Shown here: piece after piece, positions 44,022 to 52,802 of the stretch
How the letters are laid out: every line of letters begins with the position of its first letter
Numbering within the stretch: position 1 is the first letter of the stretch
Source of the DNA: CBDCUQ01 sp965222835
GTDB taxonomy: Bacteria > Pseudomonadota > Alphaproteobacteria > Rhizobiales > Hyphomicrobiaceae
NCBI GenBank assembly: GCA_965222835.1
Contig: CBDCUQ010000004.1
Span: 186,001-250,000, forward strand
DNA length: 64,000 nucleotides
Direction of reading: 5' to 3'
Notes under the pieces: model-generated
Seen by the model: only the letters and a program-made list of their open reading frames with translations
Databases searched by the model: none
What the model was told of the DNA's origin: nothing
Program-made: the position numbers and the translations under genes

Positions 44022-44564
44022 ATGCGAAAATCAATGCCGGTTTGGCTCGCACTCGCTGTTCTGGTATGTGCGCCGACGCTGGCGGTTTCCCAAGTTCATC
44101 CATCTACTAAGGCAACGGCTCATGGGCTTTCCGTCGCCACATCGCGCCCGGAAACGACAGTCGTTCTGACCCGGTCGAAAGAGACCGTGTTCTTGGCTAT
44201 TACTTGCCCCTTCGGCATAGACCGAGGTCTGATCCGGCGGTTGGCAGACAGCTGGCCGTCCGAGATTCGAATTCGCCTCCATCTAGGGGGCCTCGAATCC
44301 TTCAAAGCCGGTAACGGTTCAATCAATATAAGATGGTCAGTTTCCAACAGCGCCAATCGTCGGACATCTGTTTCGTTACACAACGGCACTGATCGAACGA
44401 TCCTGACGCCGGATAGCCCGTATTGGACAGCCGTGGCTGTAGGTGGCGACAATCGAAAAGCCGCTCCAGGGACCAGATACTTCGAAGTTTTTCTGCCGCG
44501 GAAGCTCTTCGACGGAAATCCACGTGACATCATGCTCCATTGGGTCGATTTCTTTCGTCGATGA
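44022..44564 (+). CDS. Small exported protein of unknown function
   Basis: 180 residues with a signal peptide (MRKSMPVWLALAVLVCAPTL, cleaved near AVS-QV). The mature part has a beta-rich pattern (TCPFGIDRGLIRRLADSWPS, IRIRLHLGGLESFKAGNG, TPDSPYWTAV, GTRYFEVFLPRKLFDGNPRD). I have the impression of a recurrent uncharacterised family with these WPSEIRIRLHLxGLESF and ExFLPxxxFxGNP blocks, but I know no function. It is divergent from the Cys-repeat gene across 247 bases that include AACCGC...GCGGTT. Confidence 0.68.
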   Translation: MRKSMPVWLALAVLVCAPTLAVSQVHPSTKATAHGLSVATSRPETTVVLTRSKETVFLAITCPFGIDRGLIRRLADSWPSEIRIRLHLGGLESFKAGNGSINIRWSVSNSANRRTSVSLHNGTDRTILTPDSPYWTAVAVGGDNRKAAPGTRYFEVFLPRKLFDGNPRDIMLHWVDFFRR

Positions 44565-44746
44565 AGGCGAGCAGCGCGCCCGCTTACGAAGCCCTTGACG
44601 TATCTGGTTTGAACTGAAGCATCCCCTGGAACTGTAAGAATTGAATCAAAGCCACCGGCGGTCCACTGCCGCGCAAGCCTAGCGCTTCTCTTGGCTTGTT
44701 GGCTTATCTGGCTACTTGTTAAGGCATGAAAGGAATTGATGTGATC

Positions 44747-45871
44747 TCACCCAGTCACGGCGATCGAACGCCGAAAGAGCATTAGACTGCCCGCAAGGAA
44801 TACACCGCCGAGGCCCGTAACGGCGGCAAGCTGAGGCCAGACAATGTCCCATCCTGCTCCGCGAAAGACGACGGCTTGCGCAAAGGCCATATAGTGTCGC
44901 GACGGCATGAGATTTGTGATCGGCTGAAGCCATTCCGGCTGGCTCTCGATTGGCGTCATGCCTCCGGACAACATCAATAGCGGCATGATCGTGATCAGCA
45001 TCAATAGCGCGAACTGCGCCATTGTTCTTGCAATCGTGCCGAGAAACATGCCGATCGCCGCCGCTGAAAACAGATAGAGCGAAGCACCCAAGAAAAGCAA
45101 CGGCCGTGAGCCCGCAATCGGCACCTCCAGAGCATATTCAACGATAAGCGCCATCGAGACGCCAAACGCAACTAATATGATCAGACCATTGGCAACGACC
45201 TTTGCCATGGCAATCTCGAAAGCGTTTAACGGCATCACAAGGAGATGTTCGATCGTTCCATGTTCGCGTTCGCGCAACAGCGCAGCACCGGTCAACGCGA
45301 TTGTCAGGATCGAGATCTGGTCAAGAAGTGCGACGATGGCCTGAAACCAAACCTGGTTACTGTTGGGATTGAATGCGCGACGCGACACGATGTTAACCGC
45401 TGAAAACCCAACCGCATCGGAACGTTGTACGTAATCGGCGATCTTCTTCTGAAGCATCGCCTGAATGTAGGGGGCACCAGTTCCTGCCAGGGTTACGGCG
45501 GTTGCATCAATGTTGAGCTGAATTTCAGGTTTCCTGCGTTTACGAATATCAAGCTCGAAATCTGGTGGAATAACGACCACAAACGTGAAGCGGCTATTAT
45601 CCATCACATGATCCACCTCGTGAACATCAATGAGTTCAGGCTTTTTGAAATAGGGTTCAGTTAGTGCTTCCATCAGTGAGCGCGACAGAGCAGACCGGTC
45701 TTCGTCGACAAAGGCAACGGAGGCATTGTTGACGGTTTCTGTTATTCCAGCTGCTCGCATCATCAGGCCCGGCCCGAAAGCCCAGATGATTAGCAAAATC
45801 ATGACAATGTCGCGAGTGAGACTGCGCACCTCCTTTGTTCCAAGCCAAAATATATTCGATAGCATTCTCAT
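44747..45871 (-). CDS. yhhJ: ABC-2 type permease, YhhJ family
   Basis: 374 residues from ATG 45871, four bases after the rbbA stop. One N-terminal helix (about 22-40), a large extracytoplasmic domain (about 45-170), then five helices including IAMAKVVANGLIILVAFGVS and LPLLMLSGGMTPIESQPEWL. The ALLREREHGTIEHLLVMPL motif is typical of ABC-2 permeases. It forms the membrane part of an exporter with RbbA and HlyD; substrate unknown. Confidence 0.88.
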   Translation of the reverse strand: MRMLSNIFWLGTKEVRSLTRDIVMILLIIWAFGPGLMMRAAGITETVNNASVAFVDEDRSALSRSLMEALTEPYFKKPELIDVHEVDHVMDNSRFTFVVVIPPDFELDIRKRRKPEIQLNIDATAVTLAGTGAPYIQAMLQKKIADYVQRSDAVGFSAVNIVSRRAFNPNSNQVWFQAIVALLDQISILTIALTGAALLREREHGTIEHLLVMPLNAFEIAMAKVVANGLIILVAFGVSMALIVEYALEVPIAGSRPLLFLGASLYLFSAAAIGMFLGTIARTMAQFALLMLITIMPLLMLSGGMTPIESQPEWLQPITNLMPSRHYMAFAQAVVFRGAGWDIVWPQLAAVTGLGGVFLAGSLMLFRRSIAVTG

Positions 45872-45875
45872 GGCC

Positions 45876-48647
45876 TCACCGCTCCTGCTTTCTGAGGCCG
45901 AATGTGGAAATAGCGAGGAACACAGGGATAAAGGCACAGAGTGCGAGCAAATCGGGTAGAAGCGCGCTGAAACCAAGCCCCTTTGTGAACGCTCCGACGC
46001 TCATGTGCATATAGTATGTGGCAGGCCATAGATCGCCGATAACACGTGCGCCTCCCTCAAGGGCCGAAACCGGTTGAAGGAATCCCGAAAACTGGAATGT
46101 TGGCATGAGTGACAGTATTGCGGTCGCAAAAACGGCAGCCACCTGGCTCGATGTAAGGGTTGCGAGGACCAATCCATAACACGTTGTCGCTGCTGAGTAG
46201 GCCAGAGCACCTAGCGTCAGAGCGACAAAGCTGCCCTTTAGTGGTACGCCAAAAACGACAACCACCGTAAACGTCATGATCAGATAGTTCAGCATTGCAA
46301 TTGCGATATACGGAAATTGTTTGCCAAGTAGGAACTCAAGGCGTGATGTGGGCGTCACATAGAAGTTGGTAATTGTTCCAATCTCTTTTTCGCGTGTCAC
46401 ACTGACAGCCATGAGGATGGCGGGAAAGAGAATGAGCAACATTGCTGGAACAGCCGGTCCGACAGCGAAAATACTTTCGAAGCTGGGATTGTATAGATAG
46501 CGCAATTCGAGCTCTGCTGGAGGTTGCCTCTTGGCGGGCTTCCCCGTCTCGACTGTGCGGGATTCCAGATAGAGGTCGTGCACCCCTGCAATGTACCCGC
46601 TGATTGTCGACGCGCGCATTGTGTTTGCGCCATCGATCCAAGCGGACACCTCCGGTTGTCCGCCGCGCTTTAGGTCGCGCCCGAACTGCGGTGGCACCAG
46701 GAGCGCAACTGAAACCCCATGCGCCTTGAATCTTTGCTCCATATTCGCTCTTGACGTTATCTCCGCCTTCTCCACGAAATAGCGCGATCCGCGGAACTGC
46801 CTCAGATAAGCGCGGCTTTCCGGGCTGCGATCTTGATCGAAGACGGCAAATCTGACCTGATTGACGTCGGTGGTAATACCGTAGCTGAATATGAATAATA
46901 GGATCGTACTGCCGATAAACGCGAAGGCCAGACGTACCCGGTCACGCAGCACTTCCAAGGATTCACGGTGGCTGTAGGCCAGCGCACGCCACAGACTAAA
47001 ACCCGGAACGCCGACGCTCGGAGATAAAGAAGTCTCCGATACCATGGACGGCTTGTTTCGTGGTTCCAGCGTCATTGGTTCACGCGTGTTCGGCTGCGCC
47101 GTCGCGGGCTCATCGATTGCGTCCTCTATATGGGCGATAAAGGCCTCTTCAAGCGTTTCTGTACCCTGAGCGGCGATAATTCCGTCTGGCGAGTCACACG
47201 CCAACACTTTTCCAGCGTGCATCAGTGAGATTCGATCACAACGCAGCGCTTCATTCATGAAATGCGTCGAAATAAAGATCGTCACCTTCTCTGTGCGCGA
47301 GAGCTCTATCAGCAATTCCCAGAACTCATCGCGAGCAACGGGATCCACACCGGACGTTGGCTCGTCGAGAATGAGCATCTCGGGCTCATGGAGAATGGCC
47401 ACGGCCAATGACAGCCGTTGACGCACGCCAAGTGGCGATTCTGACGCGAGGGCATCGACGTGCGTGCCGAGCCCAAATCGTTTTACCAGCCGCCGTATCC
47501 GTTCCTCTCGCTGATTGGGGCGCAGGTGGAACAGGCGTGCGTGCAGTTCAAGATTCTGGGCTACGGTCAGTTCCGCATAGAGTGAAAATGATTGGGACAT
47601 AAAACCGACGCGTTTGCGCGTGGCGATGTCGCGCGCATCAACCGGTTTGCCGAACAGTAGCGCTTCACCTTCGCTAGCGGGCAATAGTCCGGTCAACATC
47701 TTCATCGTTGTCGTCTTGCCGCATCCATTCGAGCCAAGGAATCCGAAGATTTCACCTTCCCTTATTTCAAAGCTGACGTGATCCACTGCTGTAAAGTCAC
47801 CAAAGCGACGGGTCAGATTTTTGGCGACGATTGCTTGCTTAGTTGATGTCTCCTCCAAGGGCGGCAATTTGACGGTGCGCCTGTTGTGCTCGGCGTTGCC
47901 TGGCAGCAATTGCGTGAACGCTGCTTCAAGGCTATCAGCGCCCGTTTTTTCTCTAAGCGCATCCGGAGTGTCCGCATCGAGAACGCGGCCGGCATTCATG
48001 GCAACCAGCCAGTCGAACGTGTCGGCCTCTTCCATATAGGCTGTCGAAACCAGTACACTCATTTCGGGTCGATCGTCCCTGATCGAGGCGATAAGTTCCC
48101 AGAATTGTCGACGCGCCAGCGGATCAACGCCCGTTGTGGGTTCATCTAGAATCAGAAAGTCTGGATCGTGGATGAGAGCACAACAGAGGCCAAGCTTCTG
48201 CTTCATTCCTCCCGATAGCTTGCCCGCGGGTCGATCCAGGAACGGATGCAGCCCGGTCGCCAACGTGAGTCTGTTTGTGCGTACTTCGCGCTCATTGCGC
48301 GCTTGCCCGTAGAGCTTGCCGAAGAAATCGAGATTTTCAGCAACGCTCAATTCCTGATAAAGGCTCTTGCCGAGACCTTGCGGCATGTAGGCGATACGAG
48401 AGCCGACCTGGGTCCGATGTCTGCGGTAAGACATGTCCCCGCCCAGAACTCTGATCCGGCCTTGCTGGATTTTTCGCGCCCCAGCTATAAGTCCCAGGAG
48501 CGTAGACTTTCCGACGCCATCCGGCCCCAGTAGACCAACCATGCGCGCTTGCGGTATATCGATGGATATATTCTGTAGAGCGTGGGTTTTCTTATAGTCG
48601 TGTGCGACATCAACCAACTCCGCGACAGGCTGTATGGTACCATTCAT
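45876..48647 (-). CDS. rbbA: RbbA-type ABC transporter: two ATPase domains fused to a permease
   Basis: 923 residues with GGAGGC before ATG 48647. NBD1 (1-235): GLLGPDGVGKSTLLG, KLSGGMKQKLGLC, LILDEPTTGVDPLARR. NBD2 (about 270-500): FLGSNGCGKTTTMKML, ESPLGVRQRLSLAVAIL in place of a standard LSGGQ, LILDEPTSGVDPVARDEFWE. An ABC-2 membrane domain (about 560-923) has VTREKEIGTITNFYVTPTS. The same fusion next to yhhJ and hlyD genes occurs in many proteobacteria. Despite the name (ribosome-associated ATPase), the context shows a membrane exporter. Confidence 0.92.
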   Translation of the reverse strand: MNGTIQPVAELVDVAHDYKKTHALQNISIDIPQARMVGLLGPDGVGKSTLLGLIAGARKIQQGRIRVLGGDMSYRRHRTQVGSRIAYMPQGLGKSLYQELSVAENLDFFGKLYGQARNEREVRTNRLTLATGLHPFLDRPAGKLSGGMKQKLGLCCALIHDPDFLILDEPTTGVDPLARRQFWELIASIRDDRPEMSVLVSTAYMEEADTFDWLVAMNAGRVLDADTPDALREKTGADSLEAAFTQLLPGNAEHNRRTVKLPPLEETSTKQAIVAKNLTRRFGDFTAVDHVSFEIREGEIFGFLGSNGCGKTTTMKMLTGLLPASEGEALLFGKPVDARDIATRKRVGFMSQSFSLYAELTVAQNLELHARLFHLRPNQREERIRRLVKRFGLGTHVDALASESPLGVRQRLSLAVAILHEPEMLILDEPTSGVDPVARDEFWELLIELSRTEKVTIFISTHFMNEALRCDRISLMHAGKVLACDSPDGIIAAQGTETLEEAFIAHIEDAIDEPATAQPNTREPMTLEPRNKPSMVSETSLSPSVGVPGFSLWRALAYSHRESLEVLRDRVRLAFAFIGSTILLFIFSYGITTDVNQVRFAVFDQDRSPESRAYLRQFRGSRYFVEKAEITSRANMEQRFKAHGVSVALLVPPQFGRDLKRGGQPEVSAWIDGANTMRASTISGYIAGVHDLYLESRTVETGKPAKRQPPAELELRYLYNPSFESIFAVGPAVPAMLLILFPAILMAVSVTREKEIGTITNFYVTPTSRLEFLLGKQFPYIAIAMLNYLIMTFTVVVVFGVPLKGSFVALTLGALAYSAATTCYGLVLATLTSSQVAAVFATAILSLMPTFQFSGFLQPVSALEGGARVIGDLWPATYYMHMSVGAFTKGLGFSALLPDLLALCAFIPVFLAISTFGLRKQER

Positions 48648-48662
48648 ACAGTCGCCTCCGCG

Positions 48663-49667
48663 TCAGTTTGCCAGGACAGCAGTCGGCGTATCGGGTGGCA
48701 ATTTGTTGAGGAACTCGGGCCAAGCGGGTTTTGCCTCACCTCCAAGCCGGACATAAGCCACACCACGCACACCGGTCTTCACCCTGTCGATATGCTTGGT
48801 TACCAGCTCTGGTGGTACGCGCACCTTGACACGGAACATGAGCTTGTCGCGTTCACTTGGCGTCTCGACTTCTTTGGGTGTGAACTGCGATTTAGGCGAT
48901 ACGAAACTCACCTTTGCCGGTATCGCGAAGTCGAGTATGTCGAGTTTGATGCGTGCCTCACTTCCTATGCTTACCATGTGAGCTTGAGCTGCTGGCAGGA
49001 AGATCTCCATATAGACGTCCGTAAGATTGATGAGCGTCAGGACTTTTCCCCCAGTGCCCAGCACTTCGCCAGGTTCGGCGAGTCGGTATAAGACTCTGCC
49101 CATTGTCGGTGACGTCAGCGTGCAATCATCAATCTGCGTCTTGATTTCTTTTGCAGCCGCGTGGGCGGCATCAACAATGCGTTGGCGCGAAACGAGCGTG
49201 GCTCTTGCCGCTGCGAGATTGGCCTTGGCAACGTCGCGCCCGCTCACTCGCGTATCATACGTCTCGCGGCTGGTATGACCTTTGTCGACAAGATTTTTTG
49301 CTCGCTCCAATTCCTGCTCTGCGAGGATCAGCTGGGCCGTCACTTGCGCAATCGCAGCTTCGGCCGCGGCAACTTGGCTCTGGGCACTGGCAATGTCCGC
49401 CTGCGCGCGCAGAAGTTGAGCCTGTAATTGTGCGCTGTCAATCAATGCGACGGTTTCGCCAGATTGCACAAGATCTCCTTCCTGTGCCGTGATTTGCTGC
49501 ACACGTCCGGCGATGCGCGTCGAGATATCGACCTGCACCGCTTCTATGCGGCCGTTTCCATACGCAATTCCGTCCGGAATCGTGTGGCTGCCATTTCCAA
49601 AAACGAAGTATGTCAACGCCGTCATGACAGCGAGCACACTGATAACCAGCGGTCTACTCAGCGACAT
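48663..49667 (-). CDS. HlyD-family periplasmic adaptor
   Basis: 334 residues from ATG 49667 (CGGAGCATAACC upstream). One N-terminal membrane helix (about 7-27). The biotinyl-lipoyl halves (VQVDISTRIAGRVQQITAQE, DCTLTSPTMGRVLYRLAEPG) flank a long coiled-coil hairpin (about 80-180), and a beta-barrel follows (LPAAQAHMVSIGSEARIKL). It links the RbbA/YhhJ exporter to the outer membrane. First gene of the hlyD-rbbA-yhhJ operon, with a perfect FNR/FixK box 74 bases up. Confidence 0.9.
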   Translation of the reverse strand: MSLSRPLVISVLAVMTALTYFVFGNGSHTIPDGIAYGNGRIEAVQVDISTRIAGRVQQITAQEGDLVQSGETVALIDSAQLQAQLLRAQADIASAQSQVAAAEAAIAQVTAQLILAEQELERAKNLVDKGHTSRETYDTRVSGRDVAKANLAAARATLVSRQRIVDAAHAAAKEIKTQIDDCTLTSPTMGRVLYRLAEPGEVLGTGGKVLTLINLTDVYMEIFLPAAQAHMVSIGSEARIKLDILDFAIPAKVSFVSPKSQFTPKEVETPSERDKLMFRVKVRVPPELVTKHIDRVKTGVRGVAYVRLGGEAKPAWPEFLNKLPPDTPTAVLAN

Positions 49668-49740
49668 GGTTATGCTCCGGCCTTTGTGCCCTATAAAATT
49701 CGTACTTGTTGCAGCATTGTGTCCGACGAAAAAAACGCCA

Positions 49741-49754
49741 TTGATATTCATCAA
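49741..49754. promoter_or_regulatory. FNR/FixK-type box upstream of hlyD-rbbA-yhhJ
   Basis: TTGATATTCATCAA matches TTGAT-N4-ATCAA exactly. The centre is 80 bases from the hlyD ATG; a CACAAT -10-like hexamer (minus strand, 49716-49721) sits at class II activator spacing. Confidence 0.78.
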
Positions 49755-49907
49755 CCCTTGGCGACAACTCTAGGTAACTTATGCAGGGTCTCGCCTGAGC
49801 GGAAGACCTAAAATTAGTTTGGGCAACGAAAGAGGCTTTGCAGGAATTGACCAAATCTGTCCTCACTGCCGAGCTTTGCGTTCGCGCATATATGAAGCCA
49901 ACTCTGT

Positions 49908-49921
49908 ATGATCCACGTCAA
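49908..49921. promoter_or_regulatory. Imperfect FNR/FixK-type box upstream of the GerW-like gene
   Basis: ATGATCCACGTCAA keeps TGA-N6-TCA but deviates from consensus at two positions. The centre is 71 bases before the ATG at 49986, the same spacing as the perfect boxes nearby. Confidence 0.5.
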
Positions 49922-49985
49922 AAGACTGCATTTTCCGCCGACCTAAGATTTGCCCAGATTGAGTTTCTTTCCCCAGGAGGAGGCG

Positions 49986-50339
49986 ATGGAAGACGTAGAA
50001 CGGTTATTGAAGGGAGCGGTGGAAGAACTTGACCGCTTGTTGAATGCAAAGAACGTGTTGGCTGCACCAATCGAAAAGGACGGTGCAACAATCATCCCGC
50101 TTGTAAGCTATGGATTCGGTTTTGGCGCTGGAGGCGGTAAGGCGCAAAAGGAGGGTCCGAGTGGTGGAGCTGGTGCGGGCGGCGGTATCAAGCCAATTGG
50201 AGCAATCATCATTGACAAGAATGGTGCGCGGGTGGAGGGCGTGAAGGGTGCAACCACGAGCCTTGCCGAGGCCATCAGCGAAGTTGCGACTCACGCTATG
50301 GATCGGACAAAGGAGGGAGAGACTAAAGAAAACGGTTAA
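49986..50339 (+). CDS. GerW/YtfJ-family protein
   Basis: 117 residues from ATG 49986 (AGGAGGAGG just ahead). Family motifs: VLAAPIEKDGATIIPLVSYG, FGFGAGGGK, then a Gly-rich GGAGAGGGIKPIGAIIIDKN and a conserved C-terminal strand. In Bacillus, YtfJ/GerW is a sporulation-linked protein encoded beside ytfI (DUF2953). Finding both in a non-sporulating alphaproteobacterium, again as neighbours, points to a more general membrane-associated role that is not known. Confidence 0.82.
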   Translation: MEDVERLLKGAVEELDRLLNAKNVLAAPIEKDGATIIPLVSYGFGFGAGGGKAQKEGPSGGAGAGGGIKPIGAIIIDKNGARVEGVKGATTSLAEAISEVATHAMDRTKEGETKENG

Positions 50340-50351
50340 GGCTTCTACGAT

Positions 50352-50915
50352 ATGGCAAGCATGCTCTGGATTCTGTTTTGGGTGTTGGCAGTTTTGCTCG
50401 TGGTCGCGATCGCAATGCTCCTGACACCGGTGAAGCTTATCTGTACGCTCCATACTTCGCCGCGCTGGCAGCTGACTGTCACTGCGCGGCCATTCGCAGG
50501 TCTGTCGCCGCCGCTGCCGGTTCACGACAGCCTTCGTCGAAATCGGAAGAAGGCGAAGGAGCCAGGCGCCAAGTCCAGAAAGAGCCCTCGTCGGGCGTCG
50601 CCACCAGCGCGCCGCATGATCCGAGCGGCGCCGCAGCTTGTGCAGGGGTTGTTACGCTCGATCCACTTCGAACGGTTCAAGTTAGATGCAGACATCGGCT
50701 TAAATGATCCGGCCGACACTGGTCACATCTATGGTCTGTTGTCCTCTGTCGCCAATGCAATCCCGCCAACCACAGCCGCCTCAATTTCGATACGACCGGA
50801 ATTCGCTGCTGTCGGCTTTGAAGGCGAGGCACGGGCCGTAGTCCGCTTTACTCCGGTTTCACTTCTCTCGCCTGCCGCCTGGTTCGCCTGGCAGGCCTTC
50901 GGTCCGCAACGATGA
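50352..50915 (+). CDS. DUF2953-like membrane protein, partner of GerW-like gene
   Basis: 187 residues. One N-terminal helix (MLWILFWVLAVLLVVAIAML), a basic low-complexity linker (KKAKEPGAKSRKSPRRASPP), then a domain with FKLDADIGLNDPADTGHIYG and SISIRPEFAAVGFEGEAR. The latter two motifs are the DUF2953 core. It follows the GerW-like gene by 12 bases and overlaps the next ORF, so the three are co-translated. Confidence 0.75.
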   Translation: MASMLWILFWVLAVLLVVAIAMLLTPVKLICTLHTSPRWQLTVTARPFAGLSPPLPVHDSLRRNRKKAKEPGAKSRKSPRRASPPARRMIRAAPQLVQGLLRSIHFERFKLDADIGLNDPADTGHIYGLLSSVANAIPPTTAASISIRPEFAAVGFEGEARAVVRFTPVSLLSPAAWFAWQAFGPQR

Positions 50916-51175
50916 AAGCTGAATTGGATGAAATCATTCGCATGGGCAGCACCGCTGTTGCTGCCGTGATCGTGCGCGCGATTCATTGCCAAGGCGGGGC
51001 AGGCACTCCATCGTTCTGTTGCGCAAAATGGCCTTTGGCCGTTCTCATCCGTCACAATGGGGCAACCACTGCCTTTGAGAGCAATGGGAGTCGGATAGAC
51101 GCCGACGAGTTTGAGCGCCAGCATCCCGGGCTTCGCGCGACGTTCGATTATCTTGTCAGCACTCGTCTGAATTGA
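50912..51175 (+). CDS. Small protein of unknown function, coupled to DUF2953 gene
   Basis: 87 residues; its ATG overlaps the DUF2953 stop (ATGA). No membrane helix or known domain; it has four Cys/His-containing spots (AIHCQGGAGTPSFCCAKWP). Translational coupling and codon use like the neighbours argue that it is real. Confidence 0.6.
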   Translation: MKAELDEIIRMGSTAVAAVIVRAIHCQGGAGTPSFCCAKWPLAVLIRHNGATTAFESNGSRIDADEFERQHPGLRATFDYLVSTRLN

Positions 51176-51255
51176 TCCAACCTATGCGCTGCCGCTCAAG
51201 CGGGTGCCTCCACCTTCTTTAGTGGGGGGGCCGACGCGCATCCCCAATTACGGCG

Positions 51256-52452
51256 TCATGCATGGCGCAGGCGCTGCCACAGTTCCGCTGTGGCGGCGCC
51301 AAATCCGGCGGCGATTGCGAGGCTGGCCACAAGCCATCCAAGAATGGGAACGAGCACAACAAGGCCAAGGATGACAGCACCCAGTACGGTCCAACCGACC
51401 TTCGGGCGCGTTTGCATATCGCCTACGCCTTTCTGACGCCTCCGGCTGATGTAGAGGCCGATGCCGGCGCACACACTCGCAAGGCCGAGGAGCCAGGCGA
51501 CGCCGATCGCCATGAATAGTGCGCTGCCAATCGGTACGCCAAAGAGTGATGCCATCAGCAGGCCTGCGATGACCGAGGCTGCAAGACCGATTGCAATGCC
51601 GCGTCCAAGATTGGACCAAGGTTGATCGAGCAGGTTTCTTGCGGAATTGCCAATGAGCTCCGGAAACACCAAAAGAAGAATGACAACGAGCAGTAGGGTC
51701 GCCAACGCCCACGCAAGCCCGATCAAGAGGCCAACCGCCAAAATCTTCCAGCCGACTGCGTAGAGGTCAGGCGTTTCGATTGGAATCTGTCGAACCTGTC
51801 CCCCGATCGTGGCCCCATCGGCAATCTCAGGCTTTTCCTTGCTGCGATATATCAGATCACCGGTTATGCGAGCTTTGGGGCCAACGACGATGCGGCGAGC
51901 CAGCAGATCAACCTTGCCCGAAACCGTACCCCCAATGGTGATGCGCGCCGCGGCGGCGCGCATGCTGCCACCGATCTGACCCTCCATGTCGATCGTTTCG
52001 GCGGCAAGGCGGACGTCCCCACCGATTGATCCATCGCTGGAAATTCTGACGGCACGTGCTCCGGCCACCAGATCGTCGCTTACGGCGCCGGAAATCTTCA
52101 AATTTGCTGCCAAGGCGACAAAGTCAGTCGCTGTGCCGCCCCGTTGTTCCACATCATAGCCCGCGGCGATCGCGTTATTTACTGCTGCAGAGTCGAACGT
52201 TACGTTGCGCCCGGCGGCGAAAACATCATCAGAGACATTGGCCTCAATGATGACCGACCGGCCGGCAAGAAACTGCACATCTGTCAGGGTTCCCGTGACC
52301 TTAACAGTTTCATGGTCGGTTTCGGCCGTCTGAGCTGTTGCGGCACCAGCGATGATGTAGGTGAGAAGGACACAGAACCCAATCAGAGAATTCGCATGCG
52401 CAATCAGTCGCGCAGACGCGGCTGGCCCTGGCTGGTGCCGGCTATGCTGCAT
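51256..52452 (-). CDS. Exported polymer-forming (bactofilin-like) protein with membrane helices
   Basis: 398 residues with AGGAG before ATG 52452. A signal sequence (about 18-40) is followed by a repetitive right-handed beta-helix region (about 50-215) of short V/I-x-G-x strands (FLAGRSVIIEANVSDDVFAA, GSIGGDVRLAAETIDMEGQI). About five hydrophobic helices follow, ending near the C-terminus. The beta region resembles the polymer-forming cytoskeletal (bactofilin) fold placed outside the membrane. Function unknown; an imperfect FNR/FixK box lies upstream. Confidence 0.72.
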   Translation of the reverse strand: MQHSRHQPGPAASARLIAHANSLIGFCVLLTYIIAGAATAQTAETDHETVKVTGTLTDVQFLAGRSVIIEANVSDDVFAAGRNVTFDSAAVNNAIAAGYDVEQRGGTATDFVALAANLKISGAVSDDLVAGARAVRISSDGSIGGDVRLAAETIDMEGQIGGSMRAAAARITIGGTVSGKVDLLARRIVVGPKARITGDLIYRSKEKPEIADGATIGGQVRQIPIETPDLYAVGWKILAVGLLIGLAWALATLLLVVILLLVFPELIGNSARNLLDQPWSNLGRGIAIGLAASVIAGLLMASLFGVPIGSALFMAIGVAWLLGLASVCAGIGLYISRRRQKGVGDMQTRPKVGWTVLGAVILGLVVLVPILGWLVASLAIAAGFGAATAELWQRLRHA

Positions 52453-52802
52453 TGACTTACACTCCTGTCACATCCCGTAGGCGGCTCAGTCCCCATACCG
52501 CAACGCAGCCGGAAGGGCCTTGCGATCCATCAAGGCGGATTGCAGGAGAGCTTGCAGCCTTTCGCCTCGTCTGTGCACGGCACGTTCATTTTTTCTGCCG
52601 CTTCTTGGCGAGCATGAGTTTGATCTTCGGCTCGCGAAGAGGGAAAATAAAGGCATTGCAAGCTGCTCGTGGAGCCACGCATCCGTCCGGGCTAGAGGGA
52701 CTCAATCACGCACTGAACGGTACGCTTCTCTTGCAAATGATCACAGTTGGCAGAGACGTATAGACGATGCCTCGCTTGCCAAGATGAGCCGTGCTGCGCC
52801 CT
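52453..52802. other. Spacer between phaC and the bactofilin-like gene
   Basis: 350 bases carrying the leftward promoter of the bactofilin-like gene with its FNR-type site at 52520-52533. No gene supported. Confidence 0.45.
52520..52533. promoter_or_regulatory. Imperfect FNR/FixK-type box upstream of the bactofilin-like gene
   Basis: TTGCGATCCATCAA has one perfect half (ATCAA) and one degenerate half (TTGCG). The centre lies 74 bases from the ATG, matching the spacing of the other boxes in this region. Confidence 0.48.

Noticed and set aside
49986..50339. Evidence of sporulation in this organism from the GerW-like gene
   Set aside because: No other spore genes are present and the family is also found in non-sporulating bacteria.
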